64,000 bases of DNA from Pseudonocardia sp. (GCF_029263155.1 NZ_JAJCYB010000074.1:62001-126000); one strand, 5' to 3'. Shown: positions 44,825 to 54,254, counted from the first letter of the stretch. Numbers and translations are program-made. Notes: generated from the sequence alone by a model not told the origin.

Positions 44825-45967
44825 ATGCGCTGCCGGGGGCGACGACGGGCCCGGCTCGGCGCGGCGTGGACGGCGGGCCTGCTCGTGCTGGGGGCCTGCA
44901 CCGCGGCGCAGCCGATCGATGCGCCCGCCGCCGCGCCCTCGACCTCGCAGGCCGTTCCCGCGACGGTCACCGTGGTCGCCACCGGCGACGTGCTGATCCA
45001 CCAGGGCGGTTCGATGGTGCGCGCTGCGGCCGCCGCCGGGCGCGCGGCCAGCACCGGCTACGACTTCGGCGCCGTCCTCGCCGAGGTCGCTCCCGTCATC
45101 CGCGCGGCCGACCTGGCCGTGTGCCACCTCGAGACCCCGGTCGCCGGGCCCGAGGGCCCGTTCACCGGCTACCCCTCGTTCTCGGTGCAACCCCAGATCC
45201 TCGACGCGCTGGTGGACGCCGGTTACGACACCTGCTCGACGGCGTCCAACCACTCCCTCGACGCCGGGTTCGACGGCCTCGTCCGGACCCTCGACGCGCT
45301 CGACGCCCGCGGCCTCGGCCACACCGGGACCTTCCGCACCGAGGCGGCCGCCCGGACCCCACACCTCGTCGACGTCGCCGGTGTGCGGGTCGCCCAGCTC
45401 TCCTGGACCTACGGGCTCAACGGGATCCGCGAGCCCGCCGGGCGCTCGTGGGCGGTGAACGACTTCGACCCCGGCGGTCCGGACGTGACCGGCATCCTCG
45501 CCGACGCCGCCGCCGCGCGGCGGGCCGGCGCCGAGATCGTGCTGGTCGGGCTGCACTGCTGCACCGAGTACGACCCCGAGCCCAGCGCGACGCAGGACGC
45601 GGTCGCCGCCGCGCTGCTGGGCTCGCCCGACGTCGACCTGGTGCTCGGCCATCACGCCCACGTCGTGCAACCCCTGGAGCGCATCGGGGACGAGTGGGTC
45701 GCCCACGGTCTGGGCAACCACGTCGCGCAGCAGGTCACCCGCGGCGGCACCTACGACTCGGTGATGGCCCGGTTCACCTTCACCCGCGGCCCGGACGGGC
45801 GGTTCGCCGCCACCGCCGCCGAGGCGCTGCCCACCCGGATCCGGGCCGACGACTCCGGGCTCGTCGTCGTCCGCACCCGGCCGGGGGACCCGTCCTACGA
45901 GCGGGTCGCCGCGACGCTCGACGCCCGCGGCGCCGTCGCGGCCGGGCTCACCGTCGGCGGGGAGTGA
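44825..45967 (+). CDS. CapA-family lipoprotein (poly-gamma-glutamate-type metallophosphatase fold)
   Basis: 380 aa. A signal peptide with lipobox LVLGAC (Cys about 25) predicts a lipoprotein anchored outside the membrane. The CapA/PgsA motifs are [35 protein letters not shown] and [14 protein letters not shown], with GLGNH near the end. CapA proteins are linked to poly-gamma-glutamate synthesis or cell-wall metabolism; no capB/C genes are seen here, so a broader phosphoesterase role is likely. It stands upstream of sodA by about 90 bp. Confidence 0.93.
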   Translation: MRCRGRRRARLGAAWTAGLLVLGACTAAQPIDAPAAAPSTSQAVPATVTVVATGDVLIHQGGSMVRAAAAAGRAASTGYDFGAVLAEVAPVIRAADLAVCHLETPVAGPEGPFTGYPSFSVQPQILDALVDAGYDTCSTASNHSLDAGFDGLVRTLDALDARGLGHTGTFRTEAAARTPHLVDVAGVRVAQLSWTYGLNGIREPAGRSWAVNDFDPGGPDVTGILADAAAARRAGAEIVLVGLHCCTEYDPEPSATQDAVAAALLGSPDVDLVLGHHAHVVQPLERIGDEWVAHGLGNHVAQQVTRGGTYDSVMARFTFTRGPDGRFAATAAEALPTRIRADDSGLVVVRTRPGDPSYERVAATLDARGAVAAGLTVGGE

Positions 45968-45997
45968 GCCGGCCGGCCGTCGCCGGGCCGCCACTGC

Positions 45998-46012
45998 AGC
46001 GATGCAATCGCT
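45998..46012 (+). promoter_or_regulatory. Dyad upstream of sodA, possible operator
   Basis: AGCGAT-GCA-ATCGCT (45998-46012) is a 6-bp inverted repeat extended by flanking CACTGC and ACTGCAAG. It lies 48 bases before the sodA start. In Streptomyces the Fe-SOD gene is controlled by the Fur-family protein Nur, so a metal regulator site is possible but not proven. Confidence 0.35.
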
Positions 46013-46059
46013 ACTGCAAGATGGTGGCGTCATCGTCGTCCCCGAGAAGGAGCTCACCC

Positions 46060-46659
46060 GTGGCCCAGTACTCGCTCCCGGACCTCCCCTACGACTACGG
46101 CGCGCTCGCGCCGCACATCGCCGGCGAGATCATGGAGCTGCACCACTCCAAGCACCACCAGACCTACGTCAACGGCCTCAACGACACGATCGACAAGCTC
46201 GCCGCCGCCCGCGAGTCGGGAGACTTCGGCGCGATCGTCGGGCTGGAGAAGTCCCTGGCCTTCAACCTGGGCGGCCACATCAACCACTCGCTGTTCTGGC
46301 AGAACCTCTCCCCCGACGGCGGGGGAAAGCCCGACGGGGAGCTCGCCGCGGCGATCGACCAGACCTTCGGGTCGTTCGACGCGTTCCGGGGCCAGTTCAC
46401 CGCGGCCTCGACCACGATCCAGGGATCCGGCTGGGGGGTCCTCGCCTGGGACCAGCTCGGCGCGCAGCTGCACATCCTGCAGCTGTGGGACCAGCAGGCG
46501 AACGTGCCGATCGGTCTGACCCCGATCGTCATGCTCGACATGTGGGAGCACGCGTTCTACCTGCAGTACAAGAACGTCAAGCCCGACTACGTCACGGCCT
46601 GGTGGAACGTCGTCGACTGGAACGACGCCGCCGAGCGGTTCGCGACGGCCCGCGCCTGA
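46060..46659 (+). CDS. sodA: Superoxide dismutase (Mn/Fe family)
   Basis: 199 aa. Metal ligands lie in [20 protein letters not shown] and [11 protein letters not shown]. The [10 protein letters not shown] segment has Gly where Fe-type enzymes often have Gln, and WDQQAN has Gln where mycobacterial Fe-SOD has His, so Mn is the more likely metal. AAGGAG precedes the GTG at 46060. No signal peptide is present. It removes superoxide in the cytoplasm. The 180 bp that follow hold no clear gene. Confidence 0.96.
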   Translation: MAQYSLPDLPYDYGALAPHIAGEIMELHHSKHHQTYVNGLNDTIDKLAAARESGDFGAIVGLEKSLAFNLGGHINHSLFWQNLSPDGGGKPDGELAAAIDQTFGSFDAFRGQFTAASTTIQGSGWGVLAWDQLGAQLHILQLWDQQANVPIGLTPIVMLDMWEHAFYLQYKNVKPDYVTAWWNVVDWNDAAERFATARA

Positions 46660-46841
46660 CACCCCGGCGGGCGGCGCACCGGGAGCTCGACGACCCGGAC
46701 CAGGGCCGCGGCAGCTGCTCCGCCGTGGTCTCGACCGCGACGTCGGCGAAGGACAGGACACCGGTGCGGTCGGACGTCACCCGCGGATCGTAGGACCCCG
46801 CAGCGCCCGCCACCGCTACTTCCCGCGCTGCCGGTGGACGG

Positions 46842-47921
46842 CTAGTCCGGGAGGGGCTCAGCGGGTCGCGGGGCCTGCTCGGGCGGGTCGGCGGAGATCA
46901 GGACGTTGATCCAGCGGGTGTGGGTGTTCGCGTCCACGAGCAGCGCCTTGGCCAGCAGCGTCAGGGGGATGGCGAGCAGGGCGCCCAGCGGGCCGATCAC
47001 GAAGCCCCAGAACACCAGTGCGAGGAAGGTGAGGGTGACCGAGAGCCCGACCGCGTCCCCGACGAACCGGGGCTGGATCACCGTCTGCAACGCCACGTTG
47101 ATCGTCAGGAACGAGACGATCACCGCGATCATCAACCCCGGGCCACCCTCCAGCAACGCGAAGAGCGCGGGCGGCGCGAGGGCGATGACGAACCCGACGT
47201 TGGGCACGAAGTTCGCGATGAACGCCAGGAGCCCGAACAGCAGCGCCAGCGGCACGCCGAGCACCCACAGCACCGCCACGTCGAGCACGGCGATGATCAG
47301 CCCGAAGGTGCCGGCGACGGCGAGGTAGCGGCGGGTGCCGCGGGCGAAGGACGTCAGCGCCTCGCTCACGTGCGGGCGGGAGCCACCGAGCGCCCGCAGG
47401 CGCTCACCGAACGTCGCCGAGTCCATCGCCATGAACAGCAGCACCGACAGGATCAGCAGCACGGTGGACAGCACGCCGGCGAGCGAGGCCAGGAAGCCCT
47501 GCAGGACGCCGACCACGCTGCCGAGGTCGAACTGGTCCAGCGCGGCCTGGATCTGCTGCGGGCCGACGCCGAGCGACTGCAGCACGCCCGAGGCGTCCGC
47601 GAGCACGGCGTTGATCTCGGGGCCGTAGGACGGCAGCACCCGGGCCAGCTCGGCCACCGCGTAGACCACGGCGGCGACCAGGCCCAGCAGGATCGCGTAG
47701 ACCGCGCCCAGCGTGACGAGGGTGGCGAGCCAGCGGGGCAGACCGCGCCGGCGCAGGGCCGTCGCGATCGGCGCCACCGTCACGATCAGCACCAGGGCGA
47801 GGAACAGCGGGCCGAGCAGGCCGCCGAACGCCTGCAGCCCGGCGATGGTGACGACGGCGGCGGCGAACCCGTAGAGCGGGTTGACCCAGGTCCGGCCCGG
47901 CGTGGCAACGGGTTCGCTCAC
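46842..47921 (-). CDS. AI-2E family membrane protein (PerM/YdiK-like)
   Basis: 359 aa with about eight hydrophobic segments and the conserved cytoplasmic-loop pattern (VGPQQIQAALDQF, then helices). The terminal block FLALVFWGFVIGPLGALLAIP is characteristic. Members were named for autoinducer-2 export but many are ion or compound exporters of unknown substrate. The GTG at 47921 has no ribosome site; CACGAT 6 bases before it fits a leaderless mRNA. It is divergent from a VOC gene with only 26 bp between starts. Confidence 0.91.
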   Translation of the reverse strand: MSEPVATPGRTWVNPLYGFAAAVVTIAGLQAFGGLLGPLFLALVLIVTVAPIATALRRRGLPRWLATLVTLGAVYAILLGLVAAVVYAVAELARVLPSYGPEINAVLADASGVLQSLGVGPQQIQAALDQFDLGSVVGVLQGFLASLAGVLSTVLLILSVLLFMAMDSATFGERLRALGGSRPHVSEALTSFARGTRRYLAVAGTFGLIIAVLDVAVLWVLGVPLALLFGLLAFIANFVPNVGFVIALAPPALFALLEGGPGLMIAVIVSFLTINVALQTVIQPRFVGDAVGLSVTLTFLALVFWGFVIGPLGALLAIPLTLLAKALLVDANTHTRWINVLISADPPEQAPRPAEPLPD

Positions 47922-47947
47922 CGGGTGATCGTGGCAGACTCCCGCGG

Positions 47948-48286
47948 ATGCGCGTCCGCCTGGACCAGATCGTGATCGATGCCCGTGCGCCCGCGACGCT
48001 GGTGCGGTTCTGGTCGGCACTCGCCGGCGGCATCCCCGTGGACCGCACCCGCGGGTGGTCGCACGTCGAGCCCCCGGGCCTGCCGCGCCTGTCGTTCCAG
48101 CCGGTGCCCGAGGACCGGGCAGGGAAGAACCGCCTGCACCTGGACCTGCTGGTCGACGACATCGCGGCCGCCGTCGCCGTGGCGGTGGCGCTCGGGGCCA
48201 CGGTGCAGGGCGAACCCGTCACCGACGACTCCGGCACCTTCCAGGTGCTGAGCGATCCGGAGGGCAACGAGTTCTGCGTCCGCTGA
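47948..48286 (+). CDS. VOC-family (glyoxalase-like) protein
   Basis: 112 aa, a single-unit VOC protein: RLDQIVIDARAPATLVRFWSAL at the start, HLDLLVDDIAAAVAVAVALGA in the middle and VLSDPEGNEFCV at the end. It belongs to the Glyoxalase_6 type with no certain metal site. No partner gene is evident; a large inverted repeat follows. Confidence 0.88.
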   Translation: MRVRLDQIVIDARAPATLVRFWSALAGGIPVDRTRGWSHVEPPGLPRLSFQPVPEDRAGKNRLHLDLLVDDIAAAVAVAVALGATVQGEPVTDDSGTFQVLSDPEGNEFCVR

Positions 48287-48295
48287 CCCGCACCA

Positions 48296-48360
48296 CCGCA
48301 CTTCGGAGCCACACTGCTGTTCTGCTCCCCCCACGACAGCACTGTGGCTCCGAGGTGCGG
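48296..48360 (+). terminator. Long inverted repeat between VOC and peptidase genes
   Basis: An 18-bp arm (48296-48313) pairs with 48343-48360 with one G-T pair; the loop also has a short inner stem (GCTGT with ACAGC). It lies 10 bases after the VOC stop and ends 4 bases before the peptidase ATG, so it may be both terminator and leader hairpin. It suggests that the ATG at 48365, not the GTG at 48344, starts the peptidase. Confidence 0.65.
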
Positions 48361-48364
48361 GATC

Positions 48365-50209
48365 ATGGCGCAGGTGAGATCCCACCCCGTCGCTCCCGTG
48401 CCCGACCGGTTGTTCCCCGACGAGCGGGAGGAGCGCTGGCGCGCCCGGTTCACCGCACCCCGGATGTCGCGGCCGGCCTGGGCGCGCGACGCCCCGGACC
48501 GCTGCGTCTACTCGTCCAACGTCAGCGGCACCACCGAGATCTACACCTGGGACCGGGCCACCGACACCCACCGCCAGGTCACCGACCGCCGCAGCGGCAC
48601 GCACTCGGCCACGCTGCCACCCGACGGCGAGACCGTCTGGTGGTTCGCCGACACCGACGGCGACGAGTTCGGCCACTGGGTGCGCGAGCCGTTCGCCGGG
48701 CTGCCCGCCGGGGTCACGGCCGAGCCGGCGGTACCCGGCGTGGTGGACGGCTATCCCGCCGGCCTGGACATCGGCCGCCGCGTCACCGTCGCCGGCACCT
48801 CCACCGACGACGGCACGACGATCTGGGTCTCCCGCGACGGTGCACCCGCCACGGCGATCTACAGCCACGCCGAGGACGCGGGCGTCGGCGCGCTGTCCGA
48901 CGACGAGACGCTGCTCGCGATCAGCCACTCCGAGCACGGCGACTCCCGCCACCCCGACATCCGCGTGCTGCGGGTGGCCGACGGCGGTATCGCCGGGGAG
49001 CTGTCCGACGGCCCCGGCAAGGGGCTCACCCCGCTGGTGTTCGCCCCGCTGCCCGGGGACGGGCGGCTGCTCGTGCTGCACGAGAGCCGCGGTCGCGAGG
49101 AGCTGCTGGTCTGGGACGTGCTCGCCGACACCCGGACCGAGATCGAGCTCGACCTGCCCGGCGAGGTGGCGGCCGACTTCCATCCCGACGGGCGCCATCT
49201 GCTCGTCTGGCACACCCACGCCGCACGCACCCGCCTCTACCGCCACGACCTGACGACCGGCGCGCTCGACGAGCTGCCCGTCGCCCCGGGGTGCGTCGGC
49301 TCCGCGGAGGTCCGCCCGGACGGCACCGTCGAGTACACGTGCAGCTCCGCGGCGGAGCCCGCCACCGTCCGGGCGCTGCACCCCGACGGCACCGACCGGG
49401 TGCTCGTGGCCCCGCCCGGGGAGCGTGCGCCGGGATCGGTGCCGGTGGAGGACCTGTGGGTCGACGGAAAGGGGGTTCAGCGCGTGCACGCGCTCGTCGC
49501 CCGCCCGGACGCGCCGGGGCCCGCACCCGCGGTGTTCAGCCTGCACGGCGGCCCGCACGCCGCGGACGAGGACCGCTTCTCCGCGGTCCGGGCGGCCTGG
49601 GTGGACGCCGGGTTCGTCGTCGTCGAGGTGAACTACCGCGGCTCCACCGGCTACGGCTCGGCGTGGCGCGACGCGATCGAGGGCCGCCCGGGCACCACCG
49701 AGCTGGAGGATGTGGCCGCCGTGTTCGACGCGTGCGTGGCGAGCGGGCTCGTGGACCCGGCGCGCTGCGTCGTGGAGGGGTGGTCGTGGGGCGGGTACCT
49801 CGCGCTGCTCGCGGTCGGCACGCAGCCGCAGCGGTGGGCGGCGGGGCTCGCGGGGGTGCCGGTCGCGGACTACCTCACCGCCTACGCCGACGAGATGGAG
49901 CAGCTCCGCGCGTTCGACCGGGCCCTGTTCGGCGGGTCGCCCGCGGAGCAACCGGAGCTCTACCGGTCCGCGTCGCCGCTGACCTACGTGGACGACGTGC
50001 GGGTGCCGGTGCTGGTGCTGGCGGGCGAGAACGACCCGCGCTGCCCGATCCGGCAGGTGGACATCTATCTCGACGCGCTCGCGGACCGCGGTGACGTGCC
50101 GTACGAGGTGAGCCGGTTCGACGCCGGCCACGGCAGCCTGGTGGTCGACCAGACGCTGCGCCACATCGCCACCGAGATCGACTTCGCCCGACGGGCGATC
50201 GCCTCGTGA
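48365..50209 (+). CDS. S9-family prolyl-oligopeptidase-like serine peptidase
   Basis: 614 aa. The N-terminal 350 residues have repeated beta-propeller-like WD-type segments (DRCVYSSNVSGTTEIYTWD and others); the C-terminal domain is an alpha/beta hydrolase with FSLHGGPHA, nucleophile GWSWGGYLAL and the His region GHGSLVVDQT. No signal peptide is visible, so it is cytoplasmic. It hydrolyses peptides or esters of unknown nature. A terminator hairpin shares its stop codon. Confidence 0.93.
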   Translation: MAQVRSHPVAPVPDRLFPDEREERWRARFTAPRMSRPAWARDAPDRCVYSSNVSGTTEIYTWDRATDTHRQVTDRRSGTHSATLPPDGETVWWFADTDGDEFGHWVREPFAGLPAGVTAEPAVPGVVDGYPAGLDIGRRVTVAGTSTDDGTTIWVSRDGAPATAIYSHAEDAGVGALSDDETLLAISHSEHGDSRHPDIRVLRVADGGIAGELSDGPGKGLTPLVFAPLPGDGRLLVLHESRGREELLVWDVLADTRTEIELDLPGEVAADFHPDGRHLLVWHTHAARTRLYRHDLTTGALDELPVAPGCVGSAEVRPDGTVEYTCSSAAEPATVRALHPDGTDRVLVAPPGERAPGSVPVEDLWVDGKGVQRVHALVARPDAPGPAPAVFSLHGGPHAADEDRFSAVRAAWVDAGFVVVEVNYRGSTGYGSAWRDAIEGRPGTTELEDVAAVFDACVASGLVDPARCVVEGWSWGGYLALLAVGTQPQRWAAGLAGVPVADYLTAYADEMEQLRAFDRALFGGSPAEQPELYRSASPLTYVDDVRVPVLVLAGENDPRCPIRQVDIYLDALADRGDVPYEVSRFDAGHGSLVVDQTLRHIATEIDFARRAIAS

Positions 50210-50243
50210 GTGCGTGGCGGTGCCGGAACACCGCCACGCACTC
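50208..50243 (+). terminator. Terminator of the S9 peptidase gene, sharing its stop codon
   Basis: GAGTGCGTGGCGGTG (50208-50222) pairs perfectly with 50229-50243 over 15 bp, loop CCGGAA. The first arm starts inside the TGA stop (50207-50209). A second 10-bp hairpin follows at 50251-50282. Confidence 0.85.
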
Positions 50244-50437
50244 GCGGGCCGGAGGCCGCCACCCCTCGAACCGGCGGCCTCCACCGCGTACGGACGGTGG
50301 CCATGACCAGATCGTGCACAACCTATCGCGACCCGCCCCTGTCACGGTTCGATAGCACGCCGGAAACACGGGCTGCGCATGATGGACCCGTTCGAGCGAT
50401 CCCATCCGGCGACGACGGAGTCCGGGGAGGCGGCGGC

Positions 50438-51484
50438 ATGGTGCTGTGGCGCGTACACGTGGAGCTCGAGGACCGGCCCGGCCGGCTCGGTGGGCTGGCC
50501 ACCGCGGTCGGCGAGGCCGGCTGCAACATCATCTCGCTGCACGTGGTCGGCGAACCGGCCGACGACGGGTCGGTCACCGACGAGCTGCTCGTGCGGGTCC
50601 CGGCGAGCGTGGACCCCGCCGCGCTGACCACGTCGATCGAGGCGGCCGGGATCCCCTGCACGCTGCTGGTGCGCGCCGACGCCACGGAGCTCTCGGATCC
50701 CGCCACCACGGCGCTCGCGCTGGCGCGGATGGTGGCGGCCGACCCCGGCAGTGCCCCGCGGGCGGTGGCCACGATGCTGCGGGCGCGTCTCGTCGACCCC
50801 TCCGCACCCGATCCGGGCGGTCACACCCACGTGCTGCGCGTCGGCGCCCGGCAGCTGCGGCTGGGCCGGGCGTGGCCGTTCACCGCCACCGAGCTGTCCC
50901 GGGCGGCTGCGCTGCTGGAGCTGGCCGCCCAGCTCGCGCTGCGGGAGCCCGCGCCGCACGTGCGCGACGACCGCATCCTGCTGCTGCGCGACGGCTCCGA
51001 GGTGCGGATGCGCACCGCCACCGCCGCCGACGGCCCGCTGGTCGCGGCCCTGCACGCCCGGTGCTCACCGGCCGCCCGCCGCTCCCGGTTCCTCTCCCCG
51101 GCCCCGCGCCTGGAGCCCGCCGAGCTGGAGGCGCTGCTCGGCGGCGCCGACGGGGAGGCCCTGCTCGCCGTCACCGTCGACGGCGGGAGCGCGGTCGGCG
51201 TGGCCACCCTGCGACCCGACGGCCCGGCCGCGGCGGCGTTCGGGGTGCTCGTCGAGGACGCCTGGCACGGCCGTGGCGTGGGCACCGCCCTGCTGCGGCG
51301 CATGGCCGACACCTGCGCCGAGCGCGGCCTGGCCGAGCTCCACGGCGTGGCCCGCCCCGACGACCTGGGCGTGACGCGGCTCCTGCGACGGGCGGGCCTG
51401 CGCCCGAGCGCGGAGATCACCGACGGTGAGGTGCGCCTGCGCGCGGGGCTCAGCCCCGCGACGAACGGGACCCTCGTCGGATAG
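50438..51484 (+). CDS. ACT-domain plus GNAT acetyltransferase fusion
   Basis: 348 aa. Residues 1-80 look like an ACT domain (VHVELEDRPGRLGGLATAVGEAGCNIISLHV), which usually binds amino acids. The C-terminal 150 residues hold a GNAT domain with WHGRGVGTALLRRM as acetyl-CoA loop. The middle carries an extra helical segment. The fusion suggests an acetyltransferase controlled by an amino acid. GGGGAGG lies before the ATG at 50438. Its substrate is unknown. Confidence 0.88.
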   Translation: MVLWRVHVELEDRPGRLGGLATAVGEAGCNIISLHVVGEPADDGSVTDELLVRVPASVDPAALTTSIEAAGIPCTLLVRADATELSDPATTALALARMVAADPGSAPRAVATMLRARLVDPSAPDPGGHTHVLRVGARQLRLGRAWPFTATELSRAAALLELAAQLALREPAPHVRDDRILLLRDGSEVRMRTATAADGPLVAALHARCSPAARRSRFLSPAPRLEPAELEALLGGADGEALLAVTVDGGSAVGVATLRPDGPAAAAFGVLVEDAWHGRGVGTALLRRMADTCAERGLAELHGVARPDDLGVTRLLRRAGLRPSAEITDGEVRLRAGLSPATNGTLVG

Positions 51485-51524
51485 GTCCGTACGACGGTCC
51501 CACTCGTCGCGGGTACGGCGGTCC

Positions 51525-52610
51525 CTACAGCTCGATGCGACTGCCGCTCTCCCCGGCGAACAGGTGCAGGGCGCCCTGCCTCGGCGCCAGGTGCACCACC
51601 GAGCCCTTGGCCGGTGGTGTGCGGCCGTCGACGCGGGCGATCACCGCCTTGCGCTCGCCACCGATCTCGGTGCTGCCGTAGACGTAGGCGTCGGCCCCGA
51701 GCTCCTCGACGACCTCCACCTCCGTGGCCAGGCCCTGCCCGGCGTCGGCGAGCGACATGTCCTCGGGACGGACGCCGACGGTGACCGACCGGTCGGAGCC
51801 GACGGCCTCGGCGGCCCGGCGCGGCACCTGGATCTCCGAACCGCCGAACTTCAGCACGTCACCGTCGAGGTCGATCGGGAGCAGGTTCATCGCGGGCGAG
51901 CCGATGAAACCGGCGACGAACAGGTTGGCCGGCTTGTCGTACATCGCGCGCGGCGAGTCGACCTGCTGCAGGAGGCCGTCCTTGAGCACCGCGACGCGGT
52001 CACCCATCGTCATGGCCTCGACCTGGTCGTGCGTGACGTAGACGGTGGTGATGCCCAGCCTGCGCTGCAGCGACGCGATCTGCGTGCGTGTGGACACGCG
52101 CAGCTTGGCGTCCAGGTTGGACAGTGGCTCGTCCATGCAGAACACCTGGGGCTGGCGAACGATCGCGCGACCCATCGCGACGCGCTGGCGCTGTCCGCCG
52201 GACAGGGCCTTGGGCCGCCGATCGAGGAAGTCGGTGAGGTCGAGGATCTTCGCCGCCTCCGCGACCCGCTCGGCGATCTTCGCCTTGGGCTGCCCGGCGA
52301 TCTTGAGGGCGAAGCCCATGTTCTCGGCCACCGTCATGTGCGGGTAGAGCGCGTAGTTCTGGAACACCATCGCGATGTCGCGGTCCTTGGGCGGCATGTG
52401 GGTGACGTCGCGGCCGCCGATGTGGATGGCCCCCTCGTCGATGTCCTCCAGGCCGGCGAGCATGCGCAGCGAGGTGGACTTCCCGCAGCCCGAGGGGCCG
52501 ACGAGGACGAGGAACTCCCCGTCGGAGATCTCCAGGTCGAGCTTGTCGACCGAGGGGCGCGTGGCGCCGGGATAGATGCGGGTCGCCTTGTCGTAGGTGA
52601 CGGCAGCCAT
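51525..52610 (-). CDS. msiK: Sugar ABC-importer ATP-binding protein (MsiK/UgpC type)
   Basis: 361 aa. Walker A GPSGCGKST, signature LSGGQRQRV and Walker B VFCMDEPLSNLD are followed by a C-terminal TOBE/MalK-type regulatory domain (VTVGVRPEDMSL). MsiK serves several sugar importers in actinobacteria. AAGGA precedes the ATG at 52610. It is divergent from the sugar-binding protein gene, with operator-like sites in the gap, so it probably powers the permeases at 54309-56218. Confidence 0.95.
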   Translation of the reverse strand: MAAVTYDKATRIYPGATRPSVDKLDLEISDGEFLVLVGPSGCGKSTSLRMLAGLEDIDEGAIHIGGRDVTHMPPKDRDIAMVFQNYALYPHMTVAENMGFALKIAGQPKAKIAERVAEAAKILDLTDFLDRRPKALSGGQRQRVAMGRAIVRQPQVFCMDEPLSNLDAKLRVSTRTQIASLQRRLGITTVYVTHDQVEAMTMGDRVAVLKDGLLQQVDSPRAMYDKPANLFVAGFIGSPAMNLLPIDLDGDVLKFGGSEIQVPRRAAEAVGSDRSVTVGVRPEDMSLADAGQGLATEVEVVEELGADAYVYGSTEIGGERKAVIARVDGRTPPAKGSVVHLAPRQGALHLFAGESGSRIEL

Positions 52611-52748
52611 GAGGAATCCTTCCCACCGGCAGGAACGTGCCGGACGATCCGAGTGTGAGGACGGTCTCACTCTGGCACGACCGCCGCTCCCGCACTAGCG
52701 CGATCACTGCACGTAGTTGGTTCGTCACGCAGGCATGGAGTTACGGGA

Positions 52749-52793
52749 TCGTTAACGACCCGGTGTGGCGCCCGCGTTGCGTAAACGCTTCCA
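52749..52793. promoter_or_regulatory. Operator region between msiK and the binding-protein gene
   Basis: TCGTTAACGA (52749-52758) is a perfect 10-bp palindrome, and TGCGTAAACGCTTCCA (52778-52793) reads as TGGAAGCGTTTACGCA on the other strand, close to LacI-family operators of sugar regulators. The LacI protein at 56247 is the likely binder. Both divergent genes could be controlled. Confidence 0.55.
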
Positions 52794-52865
52794 TGGCCCA
52801 TCGAACGTCACACGATCGGGCACGCCGCCCGTTCGGACTCACCCCATCGACGCGGAGAGGTGTGC

Positions 52866-54242
52866 ATGTCTGCACCAACGTCCCGCCGGACCCCGCGCAC
52901 GGTCGCGGTCACCTCCGGCGCCATCGCCCTGGGTCTGGTGCTCGCGGCCTGCGGCGGCAGCCCGGCCGCCGACGGTGGCGGCGGCGGCCAGGCCGCCGGC
53001 GGTCCCGAGTGCGCCGCCTACACCCAGTACGGCGACCTGTCCGGCACCACGGTCTCGGTCTACACCTCGATCGTCGCGCCTGAGGACCAGTCGCACATCG
53101 ACTCCTACGACGCCTTCGAGAACTGCACGGGTGCCACGATCGAGTACGAGGGAAGTCGCGAGTTCGAGGCCCAACTGCAGGTGCGCATCAGCGGCGGCAA
53201 CGCACCCGATCTGGCCTACATCCCGCAGCCCGGCCTGCTCTCCACACTGGTGCAGGACACCGGCTCGGTCGTGGCCGTGCCCCAGGCCGCGGCGGCCAAC
53301 GTCGACCAGTACTTCCCGGAGACCTACCGGGAGGCAGGCTCGGTCGACGGCACCCTCTACGCGACGCCGCTGGGCGCCAACGTCAAGTCCTACGTCTGGT
53401 ACTCCCCCCAGCAGTTCACCGAGCGTGGCTACACCGTCCCCACCACCTGGGACGAGATGATCGCCCTCTCCGACAGCATCGCGGCCGAGGGCAACACCCC
53501 GTGGTGCGCAGGCATCGAATCCGGTGACGCCACCGGCTGGCCACTCACGGACTTCACCGAGGACGCGATGCTGCGCACCGCGGGCCCCGACGTGTACGAC
53601 CAGTGGGTCGCCCACGAGATCCCGTTCAACGACCCCCAGGTCGCCACCGCGCTCGACCGCGTCGGCAGCATCCTGAAGAACCCGGCCTACGTCGGCGACG
53701 TCACCGCGATCGCCACCACATCCTTCGGCGACGCCGGCCTGCCGATCCTCGACGGTGCCTGCTTCATGCACCGCCAGGCCAACTTCTACGCGGCCAACTG
53801 GCCCGAGGGCACCGACGTCTCCGAGAACGGCGAGGTCTTCGCCTTCCCCTTGCCGCCGATCGACCCCGCCCTGGGCGAGACCATCCTCGTCGGTGGCGAG
53901 TTCGTCGCTGCCTTCGCCGACCGCCCCGAGGTCCAGGCCTTCCAGGCCTACCTGTCCTCGCCCGAGTGGGCGAACGAGAAGGCCAAGGCCACCACGGCCC
54001 TGGAGCAGACCGGCTGGATCAGCGCCAACACCGGGCTGGACACCGCCAACCTGCTCAGCCCGATCGACGTCAACTCCGTGGAGATCCTGCAGGACCCCGA
54101 GAACGAGTTCCGGTTCGACGGCTCGGATCTGATGCCCGGCGCGGTCGGGTCCGGCACGTTCTGGACGGCGATGACGAACTGGGTCACCGGGGCGAGCACG
54201 GCAGACGCCCTGAACCTCGTCGAATCGTCCTGGCCGCAGTAG
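52866..54242 (+). CDS. Extracellular solute-binding lipoprotein of a sugar ABC importer
   Basis: 458 aa. Signal peptide with lipobox VLAACGG predicts attachment to the outer face of the membrane. The mature part has family-1 solute-binding features (VSVYTSIVAPEDQSHIDSYDAF, WYSPQQF, SDSIAAEGNTPWCAG). Gly-rich linker after the Cys is usual. It captures a sugar, probably a beta-glucoside or cello-oligosaccharide given the neighbours. The ATG at 52866 has GGAGAGG upstream. It leads the operon with the two permeases and LacI. Confidence 0.94.
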   Translation: MSAPTSRRTPRTVAVTSGAIALGLVLAACGGSPAADGGGGGQAAGGPECAAYTQYGDLSGTTVSVYTSIVAPEDQSHIDSYDAFENCTGATIEYEGSREFEAQLQVRISGGNAPDLAYIPQPGLLSTLVQDTGSVVAVPQAAAANVDQYFPETYREAGSVDGTLYATPLGANVKSYVWYSPQQFTERGYTVPTTWDEMIALSDSIAAEGNTPWCAGIESGDATGWPLTDFTEDAMLRTAGPDVYDQWVAHEIPFNDPQVATALDRVGSILKNPAYVGDVTAIATTSFGDAGLPILDGACFMHRQANFYAANWPEGTDVSENGEVFAFPLPPIDPALGETILVGGEFVAAFADRPEVQAFQAYLSSPEWANEKAKATTALEQTGWISANTGLDTANLLSPIDVNSVEILQDPENEFRFDGSDLMPGAVGSGTFWTAMTNWVTGASTADALNLVESSWPQ

Positions 54243-54254
54243 GGCCCTGAGACC

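Noticed and set aside
46592..46813. Small minus-strand frame between sodA and the AI-2E gene
   Set aside because: A short part (FADVAVETTAEQLPRPW) looks protein-like, but it overlaps the sodA end, has no ribosome site and turns into Arg/Ser repeats. A remnant is possible but not supported.
47918..50284. A 788-codon minus-strand frame
   Set aside because: It is antisense to the S9 peptidase and VOC genes; no conserved domain is visible.
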